Assembly: GCF_006874645.1 (NCBI RefSeq)
Contig: NZ_CP030082.1
Coordinates: 1,488,001-1,552,000 of the forward strand
From: Bdellovibrio sp. ZAP7
Lineage (GTDB): Bacteria; Bdellovibrionota; Bdellovibrionia; Bdellovibrionales; Bdellovibrionaceae
Direction of reading: 5' to 3'
DNA: 64,000 nt
The first letter of the stretch is position 1; every line of letters starts with the position of its first letter. The position numbers were made by a program, and so were the translations under genes. The notes beneath the pieces are model-generated. The model saw only the letters and a program-made list of their open reading frames with translations, had not been told where the DNA came from and made no database searches. Shown one piece after another: positions 1 to 7,831 of the stretch.

Positions 1-3000
1 GTGCGGGTTTTGAAACTGAGGCATTGAAAACAAATCCGATGCTTATTGAAGTCAACGGATGTTCCGCCGGTGTTTTCTTTAGACCGATCACGGGTTACTC
101 CGAGCAAAACGTCAATATGTCATCGTCGTTGTTGGGCTTTATGGTCAACACCGATTATAAAGCGAAACTGGCAGCGGCCCTTCAGGATAATGGCGCCGAT
201 TTGCAATCTTTGATGTTAATCTTGGGTTCGCCAGACAGCATGCAAAAGTCTTATGAAATCTTAGTGGCGAATACCGAAGCCACCGATAAGTTCACACAGA
301 TTTTTGGCGTGGGTCCAGAGGCTTTGTTGGATGCATCTCCTGAAGTGACTTATGTCAATGTACCGTCCTTAGTACAAGAACGCGTCACTTACCAATTCGA
401 GGCGGATTCATCGCATTGGTCACCAAGCTATACCACGATTTATGAGTGGAAAAAGAACGCTTCATCCCTGGGGGCGGGGAAGTCCTTTTCTTTTGCACCA
501 GGTGGGAACTCTCAAGGCAACCATACCCTGACGCTTTACGTGGGGCAGGATGATGGCTCCGGTCACGTAAATACGACGAAGCCAAACAAGGTCTTTACGG
601 TTCCCGTCGAGATCACAAACAATGTTCCTCCGCAGCCACCGAGCTTTACGGTGACATCTCCGTCGATCGCAGGTGGCCAGCCGGTGAATACGCGCAATCT
701 GGTGATTGGTATTCAGACCGGGGCTGCACTTGCGAACTGTGATACTTTTAGTTCCTTGGTAATGACTGAAAGTTCAGCGATGCCAAGTGAAGCTACGAAC
801 TTTCCAATTGTGTGTACCCAAAATGGCACGCAAAGTTTGAATGTTACGCTATCTGCGGGTGAAGGAGCGAAAACCCTTTATCTTTGGGCAAAAGATGCTT
901 CGGGATTGATTTCATCCGTTCCAACAACACTTGCTGTTGTTCTGGACACGGTGACACCGACGGTGACGATCTCAACTCAACCGTTGGCGCAAAGCAAATC
1001 CAGTTCTCAAGTATTTGCCTTCACCGGCAATGATGGCAGTGGAACTATCGATCGCTTTGAGTGTAAAATTGATGCGGATGCCTGGACTTCGTGTTCAAGT
1101 CCTCTGTCCCTGGCGGGCTTAGCAGAAGGCGATCACACATTTAATGTCAGAGCTGTCGATACGGCGGGGAATATCTCCACTCCGGATTCTAAAACTTGGC
1201 ATATCGATTTAACGGCTCCGACGTTGACGTTGGCAGGACCACCAGCAATTACAAATTCTTTGTCTTCAGTTTTCACTCTGACGGGAGTGGACACAGGTGG
1301 TTCTGGTATGGGCGGCTATCAATGCAGCTTGGATTCCGGCGGCTATGCAAGTTGTACAGCGGTGGTTAACTATGTTTTAGTAGCAGGCAGCCACACCTTT
1401 AAAGCGCGTGCCTATGACGTGGCCGGAAATGTCTCAAACATTCTGACTCACTCGTGGACGATCGATACGACTCCACCAATAGTGACGATTACATCGAAAC
1501 CTTCTGCAACAACGAATGCCACGACTGCGGCTTTTGGTTTTGTCGGTACGGACTCGGGTGGTGCGAGTATTTCGGGTTACGAGTGTGAACTTGATGCCGG
1601 GGGATTTGCGGCTTGTACAACAGGTAAGTCATATTCCGCATTGGCTGATGGCAGCCATACGTTTAAAGTTCGTGCCACAGACACTGCGGGGAATTTGAGT
1701 GCCGTCACGACATATACATGGGTGATTAATACTGTCACTCCGATGGCATCCATTACCTCATCACCGGACAGTATTACGAATCAAACTTCAGCGACGTTCG
1801 CGTTCTTCGCGACTCCGCCATCAGGTGGTTCGATCGCAAGTTATCAGTGTAAATTAGATGGCGGTGCCTTCGGTGCTTGTACTTCTCCACACACTTATAA
1901 TGGATTGGTGCAGGGGACTCATACTTTTACGGTTCATTCCGTGGATAATCTTGGCAATGACAGCGATGATACATCCTATACTTGGGTTATTGATACGACG
2001 AATCCTACTTTAACTATTACCGATCATCCGGCTCTGAGTACAAACTCTGCGACAGCACAGTTTAAATTCACCGGTGCCGATACGGGTGGCGGAGCTATTG
2101 AGAAGTACTACTGCGATATCGATGGTGGTGGCTTTACAGAATGTGCGAGCCCTAAAAATCTAACATCGTTAGCAGAAGGCTCACATACTTTTCAAGTGAA
2201 AGTCATGGACACGGCAGGCAACACATCGACAGTGGCAAGCTATACGTGGTCTGTGGACTTAACGTCACCGGTACTGACTCTGTTGACGAAGCCAAACAGT
2301 CTGACGAATCAAACGACGGCATCGTTTACGTTCAGCGCGTCCGATGCCGGCTCTATCTCTGGATATGAATGTAAAATTGACGGTGGGACTGCGGTGTCGT
2401 GTGTGTCAGGGGTATCTTATTCTTCTTTGACAGCTGGCGCACACAATTTTGAAGTGGTGGCCATTGACGATGCTGGAAACTATTCGTCTTCGATTTCATA
2501 TTCCTGGACAATCGATTTAACGGCACCGACTGTGACGATCACGGCGAAACCCGCTGCGAACTCCAACTCGTCAACGGCGACATTCAGTTTCACAGGCATG
2601 GACACGGGCGGTGGTGCAATTGCAGGCTATAAGTGTAAAATTGATGGTGGAGCTTATTCGACTTGTATGTCGGGTGGTTCTTATAACTCTCTGGCTGAAG
2701 GCAGTCATACTGTTTATCTTTATGCATCGGATACGGCTGGAAATGATGGCACTCCGATTTCCTACACATTTGTGGTGGATACAGTTGCTCCCACACTGAC
2801 GATCACGACGCCGGCTAGTAATGGCTATGTGATTCCAGTTGGAAATGTTTCTGCGGTTACGTTCAGCGGTGCTTGTTCTGAAGAAGGTCTTTCGGTTACT
2901 TTGACCGGGGTGAGCGTCGTTCCGGTTCTGTGCTCAAGTGGTGCTTATACGATTGTTGCCAATATGTCTTCTTTGCCAGATGGTACTTATACGATTTCGG

Positions 3001-6000
3001 CAGTCCAAGTCGATGCCGCAGGAAATAGCGGTGCCTCTTCGAATCGGACAGTCATCAAAGATGCAACAGCTCCAACGATCACAGTCACAACTCCAAGTGT
3101 TGTTAAAGGTGGTGGAGTGATCTCTGCAACTTGGACTAACACCGAAGCCAACGTTGCCGCGAGCTCTTCATTCACGGTCGAGCTTTATGATGGCACGACG
3201 TGGACCAACGTTGGCACTAAAACGGCGACGGCAGGTGCAAATAGCGCTGTCAGCTACTCGTTGACGGGGATCACGGTTCCAGTTGTAAATACCGGTTCTG
3301 CTAAGATTCGTGTTTCGTTGACGGACGCCGCTGGCAACGCAAAAACAACGACATCGGGATCGTTTGCCATTGATAGCAGTGCGCCAACTCTTTCAAGCTT
3401 CACCGTGAATGGTGGTGCGCCTTCAACGACGAACAACAACGTTTTGATCGGCTTTAACGGGACGGACAGTTACAGTAATATCGCTAAAATCTGCATGCAG
3501 ATGACCGCGACCGCACCGACAGCTGCAAGCAACTGTTGGATTCCTGTGAACTCCTATGGTTTGACGGCGGCAAAAAACCTGGTGACGTCTTCGATTTACT
3601 ATAACGTGGGGTTGGTGTCAGGAACGTTTAATATCTACATTTGGTTGATGGATGCTGTAGGTAATATTTCGACAAATGCGGCTACGGCGGGTGTTGATAA
3701 GGGCAGTGTGGTTTATAACTCGCCAAACCCTCCTGGCATCAGTGCAATTCAATTAACTTCAACGGATACACCGAATTCGCCCCCAGCAGGATCAGATCTG
3801 ATTGTGGGTGCAGGGCAGGCTATTTATTTGAAATGGAATATTACAAGCACTACAGGTCTCGCAACGAATCCTATCAAAGTGACTTATACCACTGATGACG
3901 CCACAGAGGGTGGAGTGCTTTCTTCAGGGTTGGCAAATGCTGGCAACGGCGGTTGTAACGTCACTGCAGGTTACACAGGTTGTGCTGTGTTCACAGCTCC
4001 AGTGGGCACATACTTCCGCTTAAAAATTCAGGCGACAGATTCCCAAGGCTTCTTTACAACGATCGCAAGTAATCCCCTGAACTCGGGTAAGATTAATTTC
4101 TTAGCGGGTAATACCGACTTGGGCCTTAATTCCAGTGCGAAATCAGCCATTATCAAGCCAACGGGAACTTACTCTCTGGCAGTTCTTGATGATGGTCGCA
4201 TCTTTGTGATCGATACACGCGGTCTTGCGTGGGTAAATCCAGCAACGGGTGTATATGAGATTCTGGCGACAACGGCATCGTCAGCTTCTGGTGACGGTGG
4301 AGTCTTAACAAGTGCCAAGTTCAAAGCACTCAATGGTATCTGGGTTGACAGTAATAATGATGTGCTGGTCGCAGATAGTAACTACATCAGAAAGATAAAC
4401 ACTAAAGTCAGTCCAATGACGATCTCTCGCTTTATCGGGGGAGGCACTGACACAAGTTCTTACGTGGCCGTGGCTACCAATTATAAAGCGAGCGTGATGA
4501 AGCATCTCACCGTAGCCTCAAATGGTGATATCTATTTCACGGGTGAAAATGGCTTGAAGGTGCGCAAGTACACGGCAGCCACAGGAGCGATCAGTCTGAT
4601 CACTCTGTCCGGTACGGGTAATAGCAGCTCTTCCACTCAGAATAATGCCCTTTGTACTTTCAGTAACTACTTTGTGAGTTTCGATTCTTCTGGTATTGCG
4701 GAAAGAATGGGTTGGTCCATGTCTTCGGGCAATGCATCTTCATCTTGTCCTTTGGGGTCCACTTCGGAAACAAAAGCCTACGCGCAAGTGGATCCAACGA
4801 CGGGTGTGGCACAGTTACCGGCACCATCCCGCGTGAACTCTTCAACGGGTTACCGCGAGTATGTAGACTTCTATAATGATAAGAGCGGTAACTTATATAC
4901 CGGTTACTCCAATTCAACCAATGCTCAGGGTATTTTTAAGTTTGAGCCTGTTTCCATGACCTGGACGCGTATCTATGGCAGTGCCAATTTCGGAACTTGC
5001 GCTGATGGAACCGCTCAGGAAAATTGTGGGATCGTAGCGGCCTCTATCGCCTTTAACAGCCAGGGACAGCTATTCTATATCGATGGTAAATCCAATGCGG
5101 TTCGTACTATTGACTATGAAGGTAAGGTCAGAACTCTAGTGGGGGACCGTCTGGGATCTGATGATGGAAAAAATGCCCTGGTCAGTCGTTTTGCAAATCT
5201 GACCGATGTGAAGGGTTGGACGTCGTCTGGAACGAACTATATTACGATGTATGACTTTGACGACGTCCGCATTCGCGAGTTCACACCAGGTGGATCTTTA
5301 ACGACTCTGGCGGGCCAGCAGTATTCAAAAATGCCGACCAATGGATCGACGGCTGCTACGAATCCGTTGACGAATGTATATGATGCCGCTCCGACGCGAT
5401 TCGTGTTAGGCGCGAACGGTGATATTTATATGCCAAGAACCGCTGCGACGATCGCGAAGATTTCGCGGGCCACGGGCAATTGGGAAGACCTCAATACGAA
5501 TGGCGTTTACGGACCAGGCCCCGTGGCTTTAAGCGGGAACAAACTTCTGGTATCGACATTCTCTTATAACGGAACTCTGAACTCCCTGGTGGACTCGCGC
5601 CTAAGTATCGTCGATACTGTTGCGAAAACAATTAGTCGTGCCGCATATGATGGAAGCACGTCCATTGGAACGACGATTTGTGCGGATGGTTCCCTGGTGA
5701 ATGGCGGATGTGCTGTAACGGGCCTTGCGAAAGACGAAAGCTATCAAGGCGCATTTGACGTTGCTACGAACAGCTGGTTGGTCGCTGATACAAATGGCTA
5801 CCGCATTGCTAGCTTTGCCTTGGATGCTTCCGGCAACATGAGTACGCTGTTTACGGCTCCTCGTGCATTCTCTAAATTTGCGATCAACCGCACTTCGAAC
5901 TTATCTGTAAATCATGTCTATATCTGTTCAAGCGGTTCGCTTTATAAATATGACTTGAACAATTCGGGAGCCGAGACATTGTTAGCTCTGCCAAATTCGA

Positions 6001-6107
6001 CTTTCACCTGTGATGGTCCTATCACTTACGATAGCAACCGCAATAGCTTGCTCTTCGTCTATAAACAAAATGGCCTTCAGGGTGTGGCTGAAGTCGTAAG
6101 CCCTTAG
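1..6107 (+). CDS. Giant surface lipoprotein with Ig-like repeats and NHL-type propeller (5' end missing)
   Basis: The frame is open from the left edge, so the true start lies outside the window. The first visible residues read (C)AGFETEAL: bases 1-2 (GT) would complete a Cys codon if the preceding base is T, which would make it a lipobox Cys. That matches the NCSSTGFET start of the glycanase at 7832. The gene is therefore probably a lipoprotein cut just after its lipidated Cys. Residues about 310-920 are seven tandem Ig-like units of 86-88 residues, each ending in a D-T/L-TxP linker, with the conserved pattern YxCxxDxGxFxxC...GSHTFxVxAxDxAGN. Further, more divergent Ig-like units follow to about residue 1300. 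From about 1370 to the end there are NHL/propeller-type blades (for example DVLVADSNYIRKIN). Such proteins are normally displayed at the cell surface and bind proteins or glycans; a specific ligand cannot be inferred. No clear terminator follows the TAG stop. Confidence 0.85.
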   Translation, partial: AGFETEALKTNPMLIEVNGCSAGVFFRPITGYSEQNVNMSSSLLGFMVNTDYKAKLAAALQDNGADLQSLMLILGSPDSMQKSYEILVANTEATDKFTQIFGVGPEALLDASPEVTYVNVPSLVQERVTYQFEADSSHWSPSYTTIYEWKKNASSLGAGKSFSFAPGGNSQGNHTLTLYVGQDDGSGHVNTTKPNKVFTVPVEITNNVPPQPPSFTVTSPSIAGGQPVNTRNLVIGIQTGAALANCDTFSSLVMTESSAMPSEATNFPIVCTQNGTQSLNVTLSAGEGAKTLYLWAKDASGLISSVPTTLAVVLDTVTPTVTISTQPLAQSKSSSQVFAFTGNDGSGTIDRFECKIDADAWTSCSSPLSLAGLAEGDHTFNVRAVDTAGNISTPDSKTWHIDLTAPTLTLAGPPAITNSLSSVFTLTGVDTGGSGMGGYQCSLDSGGYASCTAVVNYVLVAGSHTFKARAYDVAGNVSNILTHSWTIDTTPPIVTITSKPSATTNATTAAFGFVGTDSGGASISGYECELDAGGFAACTTGKSYSALADGSHTFKVRATDTAGNLSAVTTYTWVINTVTPMASITSSPDSITNQTSATFAFFATPPSGGSIASYQCKLDGGAFGACTSPHTYNGLVQGTHTFTVHSVDNLGNDSDDTSYTWVIDTTNPTLTITDHPALSTNSATAQFKFTGADTGGGAIEKYYCDIDGGGFTECASPKNLTSLAEGSHTFQVKVMDTAGNTSTVASYTWSVDLTSPVLTLLTKPNSLTNQTTASFTFSASDAGSISGYECKIDGGTAVSCVSGVSYSSLTAGAHNFEVVAIDDAGNYSSSISYSWTIDLTAPTVTITAKPAANSNSSTATFSFTGMDTGGGAIAGYKCKIDGGAYSTCMSGGSYNSLAEGSHTVYLYASDTAGNDGTPISYTFVVDTVAPTLTITTPASNGYVIPVGNVSAVTFSGACSEEGLSVTLTGVSVVPVLCSSGAYTIVANMSSLPDGTYTISAVQVDAAGNSGASSNRTVIKDATAPTITVTTPSVVKGGGVISATWTNTEANVAASSSFTVELYDGTTWTNVGTKTATAGANSAVSYSLTGITVPVVNTGSAKIRVSLTDAAGNAKTTTSGSFAIDSSAPTLSSFTVNGGAPSTTNNNVLIGFNGTDSYSNIAKICMQMTATAPTAASNCWIPVNSYGLTAAKNLVTSSIYYNVGLVSGTFNIYIWLMDAVGNISTNAATAGVDKGSVVYNSPNPPGISAIQLTSTDTPNSPPAGSDLIVGAGQAIYLKWNITSTTGLATNPIKVTYTTDDATEGGVLSSGLANAGNGGCNVTAGYTGCAVFTAPVGTYFRLKIQATDSQGFFTTIASNPLNSGKINFLAGNTDLGLNSSAKSAIIKPTGTYSLAVLDDGRIFVIDTRGLAWVNPATGVYEILATTASSASGDGGVLTSAKFKALNGIWVDSNNDVLVADSNYIRKINTKVSPMTISRFIGGGTDTSSYVAVATNYKASVMKHLTVASNGDIYFTGENGLKVRKYTAATGAISLITLSGTGNSSSSTQNNALCTFSNYFVSFDSSGIAERMGWSMSSGNASSSCPLGSTSETKAYAQVDPTTGVAQLPAPSRVNSSTGYREYVDFYNDKSGNLYTGYSNSTNAQGIFKFEPVSMTWTRIYGSANFGTCADGTAQENCGIVAASIAFNSQGQLFYIDGKSNAVRTIDYEGKVRTLVGDRLGSDDGKNALVSRFANLTDVKGWTSSGTNYITMYDFDDVRIREFTPGGSLTTLAGQQYSKMPTNGSTAATNPLTNVYDAAPTRFVLGANGDIYMPRTAATIAKISRATGNWEDLNTNGVYGPGPVALSGNKLLVSTFSYNGTLNSLVDSRLSIVDTVAKTISRAAYDGSTSIGTTICADGSLVNGGCAVTGLAKDESYQGAFDVATNSWLVADTNGYRIASFALDASGNMSTLFTAPRAFSKFAINRTSNLSVNHVYICSSGSLYKYDLNNSGAETLLALPNSTFTCDGPITYDSNRNSLLFVYKQNGLQGVAEVVSP
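946..2785 (+). repeat. Seven tandem Ig-like coding repeats (about 263 bp each)
   Basis: The unit boundary is the DT(T/V)xPTxTI linker. Each unit has the same order of features: a TN(x)T-A-F-F-x-G strand, YxC, a second Cys about 10 residues later, GSHTF and AGN. The DNA copies have diverged clearly, so the array is old rather than a recent slippage expansion. Confidence 0.85.
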
Positions 6108-6202
6108 GTCACTTTCCGAAGAGTAATTTTTTAGACTGAAACAGTACTTTTCAATCATGCCTCTGAGGGTAGACTTAAGCTGCATCCATGTAAGGAGGTC
6201 TT

Positions 6203-6586
6203 ATGAATACCCAAACTCAAAAGGACACCTTAGCTGTCGGAAAAAAACTCGTCGATTACTGTAAAAGCAATAAAGTGGTCGAAGCTATCAATGACCTTTA
6301 TGGCAAAGACATCGAAAGCCGGGAAGCCTTCGAATCACCTGGAATGCCTGCAGAATCCCGAGGAATAGAAAATGCGCTCAAAAAAAACAAACACTGGGAA
6401 GAAACGATGGAGATTCATTCCTCCCAAATTGATGGTCCATTTCCTTTGGGCGATCGATTCGCAGTCCACTTTAAATACGATGCGACTGATAAAAAAACTC
6501 AAAAAAAATGGGCTATGGAAGAAGTGGGAGTCTACACCGTGAAAGACGGAAAAATTGTGAAAGAAGAATTTTTTTACTCGATGTAG
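6203..6586 (+). CDS. NTF2/SnoaL-like small protein
   Basis: This is a 127-residue cytosolic protein without a signal peptide. The pattern of an N-terminal helix (KKLVDYCKSNKVVEAINDLYGKDI), a central GIENALKKNKHWEE helix and a C-terminal beta-sheet ending in VGVYTVKDGKIVKEEFFY is that of the nuclear transport factor 2 / SnoaL-like superfamily. These are cone-shaped folds that bind small ligands or act as simple isomerases. A very strong ribosome binding site (TAAGGAGGTC, four bases before ATG) fixes the start and suggests high expression. It stands alone between the giant lipoprotein gene and a bidirectional terminator. The substrate is unknown. Confidence 0.8.
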   Translation: MNTQTQKDTLAVGKKLVDYCKSNKVVEAINDLYGKDIESREAFESPGMPAESRGIENALKKNKHWEETMEIHSSQIDGPFPLGDRFAVHFKYDATDKKTQKKWAMEEVGVYTVKDGKIVKEEFFYSM

Positions 6587-6594
6587 GTTTGTGA

Positions 6595-6644
6595 TTTTGA
6601 AAATGAAAAAGGCTGCGTTGAGGCAGCCTTTTTCATTTTCAAAA
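6595..6644. terminator. Bidirectional terminator, 22-bp perfect stem
   Basis: The arms at 6595-6616 and 6623-6644 are perfect reverse complements around the 6-nt loop GTTGAG. GGCTGC/GCAGCC forms the GC core, flanked by A and T runs, so the hairpin works in both directions. It serves the NTF2-like gene (+) and the small lipoprotein gene (-). Confidence 0.9.
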
Positions 6645-6654
6645 TTTACTTTGC

Positions 6655-6789
6655 TTAGTGGTGGTCAAGTCCACCCAGTTGAGTCGGCGTGTGAGTCTCT
6701 TCGCGAACCGTGCAATTGGAATAGAATAAGCAAATGAAGAGATAAATTGCAGATAGAGTTAGAAAACCTTTTACTCGGATTTTAGCCAT
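6655..6789 (-). CDS. Small lipoprotein, 44 residues
   Basis: The translation from 6789 is MAKIRVKGFLTLSAIYLFI, then CLFYSNC and an 18-residue polar tail ending in LGGLDHH. The positive N-terminus, hydrophobic stretch and Cys26 preceded by YSN resemble the FQNC-type lipobox of the glycanase at 7832. A GGAG ribosome binding site lies 8 bases before ATG. The gene ends at the shared bidirectional hairpin, which supports a real transcript. The mature peptide is only 19 residues and no function can be assigned. An alternative start five codons upstream (MGDYG) lacks a good ribosome binding site. Confidence 0.6.
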   Translation of the reverse strand: MAKIRVKGFLTLSAIYLFICLFYSNCTVREETHTPTQLGGLDHH

Positions 6790-7133
6790 TCCATAATCTC
6801 CCATGCGGCCAGTTCTTTAATATTCTCGTCTTTTTTGCGTCATTTAACGATAGCTAAAGATGCAAAACTGCTCCGTATTCTCAAACTGAAACGTACGAGT
6901 GTTAAATGCGATTTGCTTTCGAATTTCATTTCAGCAATTTCGCGTAGATAGAAAATACTTTCGTGTCACAAAATTTTAGCAATGACGATTCGTGATGAGA
7001 ATGCTTAGTGACATATTCCAGAGTAAGGTCCAGGCAATTTTATGAAAATGACGAAGAATTTTACAGCCCCTTCCTGAGCTTAGAGCGGAGCTGAAAGGCT
7101 GTCGGATATTGGGTGAGACGAAATAAAAAAAAA
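6790..7133. other. Intergenic stretch without a gene
   Basis: There is no credible reading frame on either strand. The left part should hold the promoter of the small lipoprotein gene. Around 7063-7105 the sequence can fold (CAGCC...GGCTG enclosing GAGCTT...GGAGCTG) just ahead of the 7134-7154 hairpin, so a short plus-strand RNA is conceivable, but nothing else supports it. Confidence 0.4.
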
Positions 7134-7160
7134 GCCGAGTCACAGTGACTCGGCTTTTTT
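7134..7160. terminator. Hairpin terminator
   Basis: The arms GCCGAGTCAC (7134-7143) and GTGACTCGGC (7145-7154) pair perfectly, with A and T runs on both sides. It lies 22 bases past the stop of the minus-strand secreted-protein gene and is its likely terminator. Confidence 0.85.
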
Positions 7161-7181
7161 AATAGCTGAACAGAACAAAGT

Positions 7182-7577
7182 CTAGCGGCAGATCATTTTG
7201 GAAACAGTGTTGCTGTATTCGTAACCCGAGTCGTTTTCGTCGTACTCTAGAGTTGAATTAGCTTTTCCCAAGTCGCCCAAGGAAAGCTTTGCCCATTTCT
7301 CGGCACGTGAGCCCAAAGAACCTGTGATAGATTTATCACCAGAAGATTCACCCAGGTTGTAAGAGCCAACATCTGCAGTCCACACGTCAGTGTAGTCTTC
7401 AGAATTTTTGGATTTCGTTTTCTCCGTTCGATAGTCGAAGGAAACACCGTTATTCAAAGAAACTTGTACGTTCACTTTGCTGCCATTTTTATCGATACCC
7501 GTGCAAGAAACCGTTCTGGCTTGTGACGTCGCTGCAGCAAGTAGAGTGGCAGCAACTAAAAGAGACTTCATTTTCAT
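7182..7577 (-). CDS. Small secreted protein of unknown function
   Basis: The start MKMKSLLVAATLLAAATSQA is a clear Sec signal peptide. The mature part (about 110 residues) begins RTVSCTG and ends in SKMICR, so its two cysteines could pair. It is rich in Ser, Asn, Asp and Lys and looks like a small beta-rich periplasmic protein. I chose ATG at 7577 because a GAGG ribosome binding site precedes it; GTG at 7583 would add only two residues. The family is not recognised. Confidence 0.7.
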   Translation of the reverse strand: MKMKSLLVAATLLAAATSQARTVSCTGIDKNGSKVNVQVSLNNGVSFDYRTEKTKSKNSEDYTDVWTADVGSYNLGESSGDKSITGSLGSRAEKWAKLSLGDLGKANSTLEYDENDSGYEYSNTVSKMICR

Positions 7578-7674
7578 AGACACCTCGAAGAGTAAGTTCG
7601 AAAAAGATGCGTTGTTATACTGCTAATCAAAAAAAAGTGGGGGATGAAACGTGCCGAGTGAAAAACTGGTAGGA

Positions 7675-7693
7675 GTGTCACAAAAATTGACAC
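7675..7693. promoter_or_regulatory. Candidate operator, GTGTCA-N7-TGACAC
   Basis: A perfect 6-bp inverted repeat with a 7-nt AT-rich spacer lies between the divergent genes starting at 7577 (-) and 7832 (+). TTGACAcc inside the right arm could be a -35 element for the glycanase gene, so a regulator bound here could control it. No matching -10 box is convincing. Confidence 0.3.
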
Positions 7694-7831
7694 CTTGCTG
7701 GGGTGATCCCTAAGGTCTCATTAGCCCTATTGCTAGAAACGCCCTTTTTGGATCAGAACAAGACTCGACACTCACATCAGTAGTAAATAGCGTCTTGTTA
7801 AAGCACAATTGTTAATAGGGGATGCACACAT

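Noticed and set aside
946-2785. Tandem 263-bp repeats as a possible mobile or slippage array
   Set aside because: The copies keep one reading frame and differ at many bases, so they are old protein domains.
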